This document shows, one piece after another, positions 36,848 to 44,499 of a DNA stretch of 49,004 nucleotides. Under the pieces are notes generated by a model, which ran no database searches, had not been told where the DNA came from, and was given only the letters and a program-made list of their open reading frames with translations. This DNA comes from a virus. The position numbers and the translations under genes were made by a program. Within the stretch, counting starts at the first letter, position 1, and each line of letters opens with the position of its first letter. Location of the stretch: positions 1-49,004 of the IMG/VR virus record IMGVR_UViG_3300046692_000136; one strand, written 5' to 3'.

Positions 36848-37365
36848 GCCAAGCCCTCCGTCAATGTCGCCTTCTCGAACGCCTGCAGAGCCGTGCCTGG
36901 TGTCGCATTGCGGACCGCGATTTTTACGATCTTGAAATGATTCCTGAGATGCACGAATTGATGCTCGAATGTCTTGAACCGATGCGGCGGCGTGTTTTTC
37001 AGCTTGCCGACATGCGCCCCGAAGAAATGCGTGCCGCGGTTGTCGAACCCGATCATCAGCACCTTCGCAGCGCCCAGCATCTTCGCGACCCAGAGACCGA
37101 GCACGCCGCTGGAGCTCTGCGTCCCGACGAACTCGTTCGTGACTTGCTCGATGCCTTCGATCTTGCACGGACTAAATTTCTTGCACGGCATCGCCATCGC
37201 GTCAGGTCGCGCTGACCACCACGCACGATCGGTCGCGGCAATCGCATCGCACCATGGCGCCAGCTTGTAGGCGTCGCCCACAGCGATCGTCACGCCTGCG
37301 CCGCGCACGGTGTCGCATTGTTCCTGAGTCAGCGATTCGCCGGGCGCGATCAAGACGGCGTTCAT
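36835..37365 (-). CDS. MptE/DUF115-like Rossmann protein
   Basis: 176 aa. It begins MNAVLIAPGESLTQEQCDTV and has the core SSGVLGLWVAKMLGAAKVLM followed by IGFDNRGTHFFGAHVG, where the SG-x-x-L-x-L-A and IGFD patterns are typical of the DUF115/6-HMPDK-like family found in glycosylation loci and in some phages. It may bind a nucleotide-activated substrate. It is the last gene of the sugar-transfer island and overlaps the gp10-like gene by 13 bp. Confidence 0.65.
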   Translation of the reverse strand: MNAVLIAPGESLTQEQCDTVRGAGVTIAVGDAYKLAPWCDAIAATDRAWWSARPDAMAMPCKKFSPCKIEGIEQVTNEFVGTQSSSGVLGLWVAKMLGAAKVLMIGFDNRGTHFFGAHVGKLKNTPPHRFKTFEHQFVHLRNHFKIVKIAVRNATPGTALQAFEKATLTEGLAWLK

Positions 37366-37484
37366 GACAGCGGAAATTGGCGCCCTATGCCAATCCCAAT
37401 AATCAGCCAGATAATCGCATCTATGACCTTATTAACAAGATACATGTTCGATTCAATATCTAACCATCTATTTATCTTGTTCAC
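37362..37484 (-). CDS. 40-aa AT-rich membrane peptide
   Basis: GTG start overlapping the glycosyltransferase stop (GTGA) and TGA overlapping the next ATG (ATGA). A polar N-terminus precedes one TM helix (VIDAIIWLIIGIGIG). Its base composition is clearly more AT-rich than the surroundings, suggesting separate origin. The double coupling supports it as a real gene. No family recognised. Confidence 0.6.
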   Translation of the reverse strand: MNKINRWLDIESNMYLVNKVIDAIIWLIIGIGIGRQFPLS

Positions 37485-38137
37485 GCAGCACGCTCCATCG
37501 CCTTCCGCTCTCGGTGCCAGTGCTCGGCGCCGGGCGCGTCGCGGTAATAGTCAAATCCGGGGACCCCGGCCGTGTAGTGAAGCAGCTTCGCGCCTTCGAC
37601 CGGCTGTCCTTCCTGCACGAGCCGGTTCCACTCGTTCGGAATTTCCCCAATCTCACTGTCGGAAAGGAAAGAGAACTGCAGAAGTTGCACGGTCGACAGC
37701 GGCGCAAGTTCCCGCTTCCATGCCGGGTGCGCTGCATTGAATATGAAAAGGCTCGCCCAATTCTTGCGTTCGTAGTTCGTGTTCGGGCATTCCATCGACG
37801 TGCCGACGTACTTCACCTTATTATTCGTCTTGTAGTTCGGATGTTTGACGATCTGCACGGCGTACTGCGGATCGAATAGGTCATCGAGTTCGGCAATGTC
37901 GGACATCATCAGCATGTCGCTGGCATCGCAGAAAATGCCATGGCCTTCGTGGCCCATGATCTCGGCGACGCTGAACCGCGAGACGGTGAACGCATTCGAT
38001 CCGTGCGGGCATCCCATGTCGCCGAGCGCCGTAATCGACACAGGACGAGACGCGCGGGCGTAGACACTGTGCGCGAACACGGCGAAGCCTAGCGCCTCGC
38101 GCTGGTCGAGTCCGCAGAAGAGTTCGACGCGCTTCAC
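37481..38137 (-). CDS. Glycosyltransferase, GT-A fold (GT8-like)
   Basis: 218 aa from the GTG at 38137 (GTGA overlap). The longer frame to 38500 runs through the neighbouring gene. It has FCGLDQREALGFAVFAHSVY at the start, GSNAFTVSRFSVAEIMGHEG, and the metal-binding D71-A-S-D74 in GIFCDASDMLMMSDIAEL. The pattern fits a nucleotide-sugar transferase of the GT-A/GT8 type. The acceptor is unknown. A virion protein or phage DNA are the main options. Confidence 0.75.
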   Translation of the reverse strand: MKRVELFCGLDQREALGFAVFAHSVYARASRPVSITALGDMGCPHGSNAFTVSRFSVAEIMGHEGHGIFCDASDMLMMSDIAELDDLFDPQYAVQIVKHPNYKTNNKVKYVGTSMECPNTNYERKNWASLFIFNAAHPAWKRELAPLSTVQLLQFSFLSDSEIGEIPNEWNRLVQEGQPVEGAKLLHYTAGVPGFDYYRDAPGAEHWHRERKAMERAA

Positions 38138-38637
38138 GGCTTTGTCGCCTCCAGCCTGAAATCGCGCATGACCCTTCCGCATGGATGAAATTTGGTTTGT
38201 ACTTCGGTGATGTTCTTGAATCCGGCCGCAGCGACGAGCGGCGAAAGCGTCTTGAACGTCCAGCCATAGCGGTGGCACATGCCGGGATCTTTCGCGCGCG
38301 GGTCGCCAAAGATGCCCCAGAGTCCTAGCTGATCCGGATCTTTCCCGCCGCGCATGATGCCGTCCGCGACGTTCTTGCATGACTTCACGATGTCGGGCAT
38401 TTCGAGCTGAAGCGATCCGCCGGATGCGAGCAGCCGATAGAACTCGGACATCACCGCCGGCACTTCCCACGCATAGACGTGCTCGACGCCGTGAATGCAC
38501 ATCAACTCATCGGCGCATCCATCATCCAATGGGATGCTCACCATATCGGCAACGATGTCGATGCCTTCGCGCCTGACCGCATCGATGTTCGTCCAGCCTT
38601 CGTACTTCTTTCCTCCTGCCGCGACATTGAGTTTCAT
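38134..38637 (-). CDS. Class I SAM-dependent methyltransferase
   Basis: 167 aa. Motif I is MKLNVAAGGKKYEGWTNID (a LNxAxG version as in FkbM/UbiE-type small enzymes). Then come IHGVEHVYAWEVPAVMSEFY and ASGGSLQLEMPDI, the post-motif II/III region. Encoded between two sugar-transfer genes and coupled to both, so it probably methylates a sugar or the same target. Confidence 0.8.
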   Translation of the reverse strand: MKLNVAAGGKKYEGWTNIDAVRREGIDIVADMVSIPLDDGCADELMCIHGVEHVYAWEVPAVMSEFYRLLASGGSLQLEMPDIVKSCKNVADGIMRGGKDPDQLGLWGIFGDPRAKDPGMCHRYGWTFKTLSPLVAAAGFKNITEVQTKFHPCGRVMRDFRLEATKP

Positions 38638-39383
38638 TCATGCTCCGGAATGGATCGTAGGAATTTCCAAATCTCTGGCGCTTCGTCCGCGCTCCACTGC
38701 CAGGAGCCGAGACGATCTAAGAACTCGCGGCGCATCACGGGATCGCGCGTCGGTTTCAATGCCTTTGCTGCGCCGTCTGCGACGTCGTGCGGAATGCCCG
38801 CGACGATGCCGTCGACAGCGACGTTCGAATGGTGCGTGACGACCTTGCTGCACCCGCGCAATGCGTCCGCTATCGGTGGCAGCACCTTGTGTTTCTCCCG
38901 CGTCGGCTTGTTGCGCACGCGCACATCGACGCCGGATCGTTTCAATTCTCGGAGCTTGTTCGAGTCCCATTCGCTGCCCAGCTGCCGGTGCGACTTGTGA
39001 CCCATGCCGGCAAACAGAATCGGACCGTTGGCATCGTAGTCATCACGAAGCTGCGCAGGATGGCCGCGGCCTTCGATGATCGGCATCCGATAAATCCAGC
39101 GCCACGGATGCTGATGATCAACGCTGACGCGGAGCGACGTGAGCCGATCCCAGTAGCCTAAATCCCACACGACAATCCTTCGGCCCTTCGAGCTGTGCGC
39201 CTCGCACATGGCGTTTCGCCGATGCTCGCCCATGCCGAACAGCATCAGCCAGTCGCAGGAACCGCTGTAGGCCGCATTCGTGACGACGCGCATATCCGGC
39301 GGCGCCTTGAACTCCAGCGCGCGTAACATGCGCTTGCCGCGCTGGCTCGTGTCATCCGTGATAACGATCTCGCAGCTCAGCAC
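38634..39383 (-). CDS. GT-B-like capsule-type glycosyltransferase
   Basis: 249 aa. The C-terminal half has VLPPIADALRGCSKVVTHHS then NVAVDGIVAGIPHDV, resembling the KpsC/KpsS-type or GT-B signature where a Ser/Gly loop binds the nucleotide sugar. The N-terminal half is an alpha/beta domain. It appears related to the protein encoded at 40292-41083, which has the same motif order. Function in sugar transfer is likely but unproven. Confidence 0.6.
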   Translation of the reverse strand: MLSCEIVITDDTSQRGKRMLRALEFKAPPDMRVVTNAAYSGSCDWLMLFGMGEHRRNAMCEAHSSKGRRIVVWDLGYWDRLTSLRVSVDHQHPWRWIYRMPIIEGRGHPAQLRDDYDANGPILFAGMGHKSHRQLGSEWDSNKLRELKRSGVDVRVRNKPTREKHKVLPPIADALRGCSKVVTHHSNVAVDGIVAGIPHDVADGAAKALKPTRDPVMRREFLDRLGSWQWSADEAPEIWKFLRSIPEHE

Positions 39384-39520
39384 GGATCGTTCGCTGATTT
39401 AATGGTCCTCAGAACAAGCCTGAATCCGTCTGTTGCAATGATCTCGCACGCGCATTCGTTCGGCGCCAGCAGCGGCGTCATCCCATTGCGCGCGTAGAAA
39501 GCGCCAACCCATGCGCGCAT
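39377..39520 (-). CDS. Hypothetical 47-aa protein
   Basis: ATG at 39520 shares one base with the upstream TGA (TGATG). A helical start with WVGAFYARNG is followed by a beta part with two Cys (ECACEIIATDGFRLVLR). Small and unassigned; the coupling suggests it belongs to the island. Confidence 0.5.
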   Translation of the reverse strand: MRAWVGAFYARNGMTPLLAPNECACEIIATDGFRLVLRTIKSANDPC

Positions 39521-40374
39521 CACATCAACGTCCTCAGCGCTGCCGCATACTGTAGGCTCACGGATTCCAGAGTCGGAGGCGCATCCACGCCGGCGCAGAG
39601 CTCGGCGTAACACGCGGGATCTGCCAGCTGATCGAACGCGGCCGGCAAATCCTCCGGCGACTCGATCCACAGAACGCCGCCGGTCGATGTTTCCTTGTAG
39701 CCCGATTCCTTAGAGCACAACGCGGGTATGCCGAGGGCTTGCGCATTGGCGAGTTTGACATTGGACTTCCAGTGTCGTGGAGCGTATCCGGAGCAATCGC
39801 GAAGGCATACCGCGGCGCGTGAGCACGTTGCAAAATCAAATAAATTACCATTCAAGAAGGTAAGCCCATGCTTTGCAGCTTGATACAAAGTTCCTTCGTA
39901 TGATCCCAAGTAATGATGCCCGCCATCGTAAACAAGAAAATGCGCATCGATATTAACGCGTCTCATCCGATGAAACTCCGACCGCGCATGGTGATAAATC
40001 ACGCACGACTGCGGGAAATTTGCATCCTCCATCATCGCGCGCGTCGAACAGATCAGCAGATCAGGCCCGACATGCTGGATGCTTTCATGCAGCCAAACTT
40101 TCGCATAGGTCTCGCCCCACTCATTACCGATCGGCTGCGGCCAGCTGTCGACAACATCCCAAGCGAATGGCTTGCCACTTTCGCGAATCGCGGCGAGTAA
40201 CTGGTCGGTCGGCCGCTTCACCAGAACGATCACATCGAACGCGCGCATCTGCTCGACGCTCGCGTGAGGGATCGCGCTGGCTGCAACTCCGCTATCCAGT
40301 AGCCCTTCGGAGACCTGCTGCCCGCGTATCTTCCAGCTCCCGCTCGTGCCCTTGCCGGTGAACAGGACTTTCAT
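39520..40374 (-). CDS. GT-B glycosyltransferase
   Basis: 284 aa. N-terminal Rossmann start MKVLFTGKGTSGSWKIRGQQ, then DVIVLVKRPTDQLLAAIR. The C-terminal domain has KSNVKLANAQALGIPALCSK followed by ESGYKET, the nucleotide-sugar-binding region of GT-B enzymes. Its start overlaps the upstream gene by 83 bp, but the N-terminus begins naturally at this ATG. It probably transfers a sugar to the same unknown acceptor as its neighbours. Confidence 0.7.
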   Translation of the reverse strand: MKVLFTGKGTSGSWKIRGQQVSEGLLDSGVAASAIPHASVEQMRAFDVIVLVKRPTDQLLAAIRESGKPFAWDVVDSWPQPIGNEWGETYAKVWLHESIQHVGPDLLICSTRAMMEDANFPQSCVIYHHARSEFHRMRRVNIDAHFLVYDGGHHYLGSYEGTLYQAAKHGLTFLNGNLFDFATCSRAAVCLRDCSGYAPRHWKSNVKLANAQALGIPALCSKESGYKETSTGGVLWIESPEDLPAAFDQLADPACYAELCAGVDAPPTLESVSLQYAAALRTLM

Positions 40375-41083
40375 TTTCTACCCTTGACGTTAGTAGACGT
40401 TCGAACGCCTCGCCGCTTTCAATCTCGGAATGGCGAGCTTGACCCCACGCCAGTTCGCGAAACATGCGCAGCCGATCGGCGTCCGTGTTGTTCTGCTCGC
40501 CAATCCAGTTCGGCATGTGCGATTCGACTTTAATGCCCCACATCAGCGCCTTGATCGCGGCTCCGCTGCCCCATGTGATTACCCGCGCACAGCGTCGCAG
40601 ATCTTCACGAAGCGGTATCCCGTCTTGGCGGCCCGGATGTGCTCTAACGCGTCCCGTCTGACGATGTGTCCACTCGGCGGGCATTCTGTTGCAAGCTGGG
40701 CCAATTCCGCGCGATGGAAGGACGACGGTTTCGCCATCAGTTCGCCACGGATCGAACTCAACGCCGAGCGAATCCCACCGCTCACTGCCTCCAACTGGAA
40801 ACCTGCCCGACTCACTGTGATAACTCCTTGCCACTGTGTACCAACGTTGCCCCGCGAACTCATTGCCCCAGCTCGCGTTCTCCGCGACGAGAACCGGAAA
40901 TCCGCGCGCTTCGAAAACACGCGCAGCCTGATCGCCGATGTGGATTCGATTCCACGTCACCAGAATGTCGCCGTCACGCGGCGACTGCGTGACGCCATCC
41001 ATGACCGCGTAACCGAAGCGCTTCAATCCTTCGCCGAAGAGAGGCTGCTTCTCATAACGGAGATTGAGCCACGCCCGTTTCAT
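40292..41083 (-). CDS. GT-B-like glycosyltransferase, first of island
   Basis: 264 aa from the ATG at 41083 (ATGA overlap). The upstream extension to 41173 is rejected. It contains GDILVTWNRIHIGDQAARVF, a loop WYTVARSYHSESGRFPVGG, and CARVITWGSGAAIKALMWGI, the same motif type as in the protein at 38634-39383. The last 27 residues run over the start of the next gene and look like read-through of foreign frame, so the original stop may have been lost. Confidence 0.6.
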   Translation of the reverse strand: MKRAWLNLRYEKQPLFGEGLKRFGYAVMDGVTQSPRDGDILVTWNRIHIGDQAARVFEARGFPVLVAENASWGNEFAGQRWYTVARSYHSESGRFPVGGSERWDSLGVEFDPWRTDGETVVLPSRGIGPACNRMPAEWTHRQTGRVRAHPGRQDGIPLREDLRRCARVITWGSGAAIKALMWGIKVESHMPNWIGEQNNTDADRLRMFRELAWGQARHSEIESGEAFERLLTSRVENESPVHRQGHERELEDTRAAGLRRATG

Positions 41084-41313
41084 TTGCTGAGCGATGCTCT
41101 TACCGCGCGCTGCGCTTCCTGAGAAGCTGTATCCATTGCCGCTGTCCGCGCTACTTCTGCGAACTTCAAACATTTACCGCAAAGATCTACAACATCTTCA
41201 GTCTGGAAATGTTTTTGCAGCGTTCCGAACCCGTAAAGATCAAATTCAGACCCGATTATGCCCGTAAGAATACGATGCGTTTTTCCGCATTTGTCGCACA
41301 CGTAGATTTTCAT
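41080..41313 (-). CDS. Zinc-ribbon protein, 77 aa
   Basis: CDKCG at residues 6-10 and CGKC in the middle (DLCGKCLKF) make a four-Cys zinc ribbon, followed by a helical Ala-rich tail. The second ATG (41313) has GGAG at 8 nt and is preferred over that at 41319. It links the connector genes to the sugar-transfer island. Function unknown. Confidence 0.7.
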   Translation of the reverse strand: MKIYVCDKCGKTHRILTGIIGSEFDLYGFGTLQKHFQTEDVVDLCGKCLKFAEVARTAAMDTASQEAQRAVRASLSK

Positions 41314-41336
41314 TTGCATCTCTCCTTGCCAAGAGA

Positions 41337-41675
41337 TTAACCGTCATTCGTTCCTACCGAACATGGCAACGTCATCCATTCGAGCCCGCTTTCCGGATCG
41401 GGAATGACCGCCTGAATGCTGTAGATGACGCCGTTGTACTTCGCGCGGCATGTCGCGTCGATGTCGGCGTTGTATCGGATCACGATATTCACCGAAACCT
41501 GGGACTGCACCTGCTGCGCGAGCAGCAATTCTCTGCCCGACATCGGCTTGATCTCGGCGCGCACGCTCGTCACATATTCCCATTCGCGCGAACGGTCGCC
41601 GTTCGAATCAGTGACTTCGACCTGCCGCTCGATCGCGATGATATGGCGGAGGCGGCCGGCTGCGATGTTCGTCAT
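41337..41675 (-). CDS. Head-tail adaptor (gp16-like head closure)
   Basis: 112 aa: MTNIAAGRLRHIIAIERQVE, EWEYVTSVRAEIKPMSGREL, ADIDATCRAKYNGVIYSIQA. This is the typical pattern of the SPP1 gp16/HK97 gp7-type head closure family, which seals the connector and binds the tail. TAATG overlap with the connector gene. Confidence 0.88.
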   Translation of the reverse strand: MTNIAAGRLRHIIAIERQVEVTDSNGDRSREWEYVTSVRAEIKPMSGRELLLAQQVQSQVSVNIVIRYNADIDATCRAKYNGVIYSIQAVIPDPESGLEWMTLPCSVGTNDG

Positions 41676-42061
41676 TACGCGACCGTCGACTTCCGCAGTG
41701 CCTGCAGCATCGCCGTCGAAGTCTTATTCAGCATGTAGCCGTAGCCGGCATCCGGCGTGACCACGTTATCGGTTCCCTCGCCCTCGCGGAACCGATACAT
41801 GCTGGCGAGCTCGACCACGACAGCGCCCTGCACGATCATGCGGACGACATCAGTCGGCACGGGATCGCCGCTCGAGTCGATGACGATCTCACCTGAGCTG
41901 TCTATCTCAGGCACGTACAAGCGCCAGCTATCCTTCAGCCATAGCGCGACCTGCTCCGACACAATCGGAATCCACATCGACAGCCATGCGCCGTCAGCGT
42001 CGACAGTCGTTCGAAGCTGCTCGGCGGCGAACTCTTGCGTGATGAGCTCAAGCACCGCCAT
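41675..42061 (-). CDS. Head-tail connector (gp6/gp15-like)
   Basis: 128 aa; ATG at 42061 with GGAG upstream. All-helical, with WLSMWIPIVSEQVALWLKDS and DVVRMIVQGAVVVELASMYR, as in the HK97 gp6/SPP1 gp15 family that forms the ring below the portal. Overlaps the collagen-like gene by 14 bp. Confidence 0.85.
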   Translation of the reverse strand: MAVLELITQEFAAEQLRTTVDADGAWLSMWIPIVSEQVALWLKDSWRLYVPEIDSSGEIVIDSSGDPVPTDVVRMIVQGAVVVELASMYRFREGEGTDNVVTPDAGYGYMLNKTSTAMLQALRKSTVA

Positions 42062-42839
42062 TCGCTCCGAGCTTAACCGGCGGCTGCGGGCCGAGGTCGC
42101 GACCGTTCGTGCCATCTGTGCCGTCGCGACCCTTGCGCGCGAACAGGCGCCAGTCGTCCTTCGCTTCGATGCAAGGCTTGGCGTCCGTATCCTTCAGCGC
42201 GATCCAGGCATTGCCGCCATGCGTCAGGATGTCGGCCTTCTCGCACGCCATGCCCTCGCGCCAGTAGCCCTTGTCCATCGGGATCGGCAGCCGGCGCACG
42301 ATCTCGGTGCCGCCCTTGCTGCGGATCACGAGACCGCGCTCGCCGTCGTAGTCAATGCTGGCGTCGGAGAAGTCGCCGCCGTCCTTGCCCGCTTCGCCAT
42401 CGGCGCCGACCACCCTGCCGAGCTTGATCGCGTCGCCCTTCGTCGTCGTGATGACGAGCTCGCCGTCGCGGTCAATGATGGCTCCAGCCAATCCGACCCC
42501 ATCGTTGCCGGGCTCGCCCTTGATCGCGTCGCCTTTATCGCCAGGCTTGCCGGGCTCGCCGTCCTTGCCGTGTCGGACCGGGTTCTCTTCAAAGTAGCGC
42601 TGCACGGCCTCGGCGACGTGGAGGTCGACGAGCGTGCTCATTTCATCGCCGGCGAGGATTTCCGCTGCAACGTCGGCCACTTCGATGGGCTCTGCATCGC
42701 GTCCTGCCGCGCCAGGATCGCCGCGGTCGCCCTTGACGAGCTGTCGCGCCTCGAGGAGTTCAATACGCTGCAGCAGCGGCGCCGTCGCCTCTCGCACGAT
42801 CGCGGCCATCGCCTTACCGAAAACTTCTGGGTCAAGCAT
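42048..42839 (-). CDS. Collagen-like particle protein with sugar-binding segment
   Basis: 263 aa. Helical start (1-35), then Gly-x-y stretches: KGDRGDPGAAGRDAEP, KDGEPGKPGDKGDAIKGEPG and GADGEAGKDGGD. Near the C-terminus, THGGNAWIALKDTDAKPC then DDWRLFARKGRDGTDGTNG resembles a carbohydrate-binding repeat followed by more Gly-x-y. Such proteins trimerise as collagen-like rods. Position between portal and connector suggests a head or neck fibre. Collagen-like regions are often glycosylated, making it a possible target of the nearby sugar-transfer enzymes. Confidence 0.8.
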   Translation of the reverse strand: MLDPEVFGKAMAAIVREATAPLLQRIELLEARQLVKGDRGDPGAAGRDAEPIEVADVAAEILAGDEMSTLVDLHVAEAVQRYFEENPVRHGKDGEPGKPGDKGDAIKGEPGNDGVGLAGAIIDRDGELVITTTKGDAIKLGRVVGADGEAGKDGGDFSDASIDYDGERGLVIRSKGGTEIVRRLPIPMDKGYWREGMACEKADILTHGGNAWIALKDTDAKPCIEAKDDWRLFARKGRDGTDGTNGRDLGPQPPVKLGANGGA

Positions 42840-44247
42840 GGAGTGCCGCCTCTCGCGTTGCATCGATCGCCCTGCGCTGCCATAACTCGTCGCGCAGTTG
42901 GCGTACTTCGTTTGCCGTTGTGTTTGCGTCTGCTGGCGTCGCCACAGGATCGGGCGGCGTTGGATCGGGCGTCGGTGCCGGCGCGTTCTGTGCCGCGATA
43001 TAGGCAGGATCGGCGAGCACGCCAAGCGGCTTGTCCTGATCCTGACCCCACAGCGTATCGCCGCCGGCGGTCGGCATGAGATTGAATCGCCGGCGCCCTT
43101 CGTTCGGCGTCTTGATCTTACCAGCGACGAGCGCCGTCTCGAACTCGGCTTGTTTCGTCTGATCCATGCGCAGCAGCGGATCGGTATCCATGACGACGCC
43201 GAGCGGCGCCGCGATGCCGAGACCTTCGTTCAGCAGGTTCTCCTGCGCCTCGATGTCAGCCTGGAGACCGAGCGCAAAATACGTGTTCATCACGTCATCG
43301 ACTTTCATGCCGGCCGGAATCTCGCCCACGCCGACGATGTAAGGCGGGATGCCGAATGGCTGGCATATCTGCCGGTCGCTGTATTGCATTTGCTCGACGA
43401 GCTGCGAGTCGGCGCCCTTCATCGCGAAGGACGTGAACTTCATGTCGGCACCGATGACTGCGACCTTACCGGCGTTGTCGCCCGTATAGGCCGTATCCCA
43501 ATACTCGCGTACGCGCGTCGCGTCCTCTTCGGACATGCCGGCCGGCGCTGTCAGGATGCCTCCCGGCTGCGCATTGTTGCCGAAGAACTGCGCGCTCGAC
43601 TGGAGGATCTTTAGGTTCTTGACGGTCGGCCAGTAGGCGGCGCACAAGGGCGGCACGCCGATCAGCGGATGGTGCACGCACATCGCGCGGTCATGGATGA
43701 TTTCCGACGCCGGAACCGTCAGGCGATCGGCGGGATAGTCGGCCGGCAGCGTGTTCAGTGCGTCGGTGTAAAGCTGGTAGTAGACATTACCGGCTTCCGT
43801 GACCATCGGCATGACTTTGCACGGGTCGAGCACATAAAGCGCCACGACTATGCCGCGCGCGTCGCGACGCTTCAGGAGGTAGGTATTGCCTTGCGTCAGC
43901 TTGGAAAGAATCCAAAGCTCGCGGAACTGCTGCGCGGTCTGGTAGTTGTTCGGCTTGCGAAGGACCGGCGAATAGGCGGGATTGGTCACGACCTTTTCGA
44001 TGCCGTTGTCGTCAGTCTGGACAAGGCAGTAGGGCATCTTGCCGTTGTCGGTCGAGCGGCGCATCAGGCAGGCATACAGCGTTGGGTAGCAGATGAGATC
44101 GCCTTGCGAGACCTCGATATTGCGCTGCCACGCGCCAGGGAACGACTCGAGGATGCGCCGCCAGCCGCCGCGATAGGCCGGCACGGCGACACCCGCCACG
44201 GGAAGGCGTTTCTCTGCTCGCTGGATGGTCAGGCCGAATAGCTGCAC
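42832..44247 (-). CDS. Portal protein, HK97 family
   Basis: 471 aa. Contains LICYPTLYACLMRRSTDNGK, LRKPNNYQTAQQFRELWILS, FGNNAQPGGILTAPAGMSEE and FGIPPYIVGVGEIPAGMKVD, all characteristic of HK97-type portals (the stem and clip helices and the crown). The C-terminal 60 residues are Pro/Thr-rich and helical. The portal forms a twelve-subunit ring at one vertex and lets DNA in and out. It comes after the capsid gene here, while the usual order is before it. Confidence 0.93.
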   Translation of the reverse strand: MQLFGLTIQRAEKRLPVAGVAVPAYRGGWRRILESFPGAWQRNIEVSQGDLICYPTLYACLMRRSTDNGKMPYCLVQTDDNGIEKVVTNPAYSPVLRKPNNYQTAQQFRELWILSKLTQGNTYLLKRRDARGIVVALYVLDPCKVMPMVTEAGNVYYQLYTDALNTLPADYPADRLTVPASEIIHDRAMCVHHPLIGVPPLCAAYWPTVKNLKILQSSAQFFGNNAQPGGILTAPAGMSEEDATRVREYWDTAYTGDNAGKVAVIGADMKFTSFAMKGADSQLVEQMQYSDRQICQPFGIPPYIVGVGEIPAGMKVDDVMNTYFALGLQADIEAQENLLNEGLGIAAPLGVVMDTDPLLRMDQTKQAEFETALVAGKIKTPNEGRRRFNLMPTAGGDTLWGQDQDKPLGVLADPAYIAAQNAPAPTPDPTPPDPVATPADANTTANEVRQLRDELWQRRAIDATREAALHA

Positions 44248-44248
44248 G

Positions 44249-44443
44249 TCAGGATTCCGCCTGCATGTCGCGGCGACGGTACTGCCGTTTTGGCAGGCCG
44301 GTGCGCTCTGAAATCTCGGCGCCGACTTCGGCCGCGCGGAGAATGCCGATCTTGATGAAAAGCATCGCCTTCTTGTCCGGCAATTCGAAAACGTCGCCCG
44401 GCTTGTGTTTGCCGACCGATTTCTTGATGGGGGTGACGAGCAT
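44249..44443 (-). CDS. Hypothetical 64-aa protein between capsid and portal
   Basis: Basic protein with a beta start (MLVTPIKKSVGKHKPGDVFE) and a helical, Arg-rich end. Located just after the terminator of the capsid gene, one base before the portal start. It could be a head accessory or cement protein. No family recognised. Confidence 0.65.
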   Translation of the reverse strand: MLVTPIKKSVGKHKPGDVFELPDKKAMLFIKIGILRAAEVGAEISERTGLPKRQYRRRDMQAES

Positions 44444-44453
44444 GGATACTCCG

Positions 44454-44483
44454 AAAAAAGGCCGGCCCCACTAGGAGGCCGGC
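44454..44483 (-). terminator. Rho-independent terminator after capsid gene
   Basis: On the minus strand GCCGGCC (44483-44477), a 9-nt loop and GGCCGGC (44467-44461) form a perfect 7-bp GC-rich stem followed by CTTTTTT (44460-44454). It lies between capsid and 64-aa genes, so part of the late transcript should end here, enriching capsid mRNA over portal and tail mRNA. Confidence 0.85.
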
Positions 44484-44499
44484 AGGGAGTGGGAAGCGA

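Noticed and set aside
37481-38500. 339-aa version of the GT8-like enzyme
   Set aside because: The extra N-terminus is an Arg-rich shadow of the methyltransferase gene. GTG at 38137 is coupled to its stop.
41757-43079. 440-aa plus-strand frame opposite connector, collagen-like and portal genes
   Set aside because: Its length comes from the Gly-Pro-rich codons of the collagen-like gene read backwards. No domain pattern and no ribosome site.
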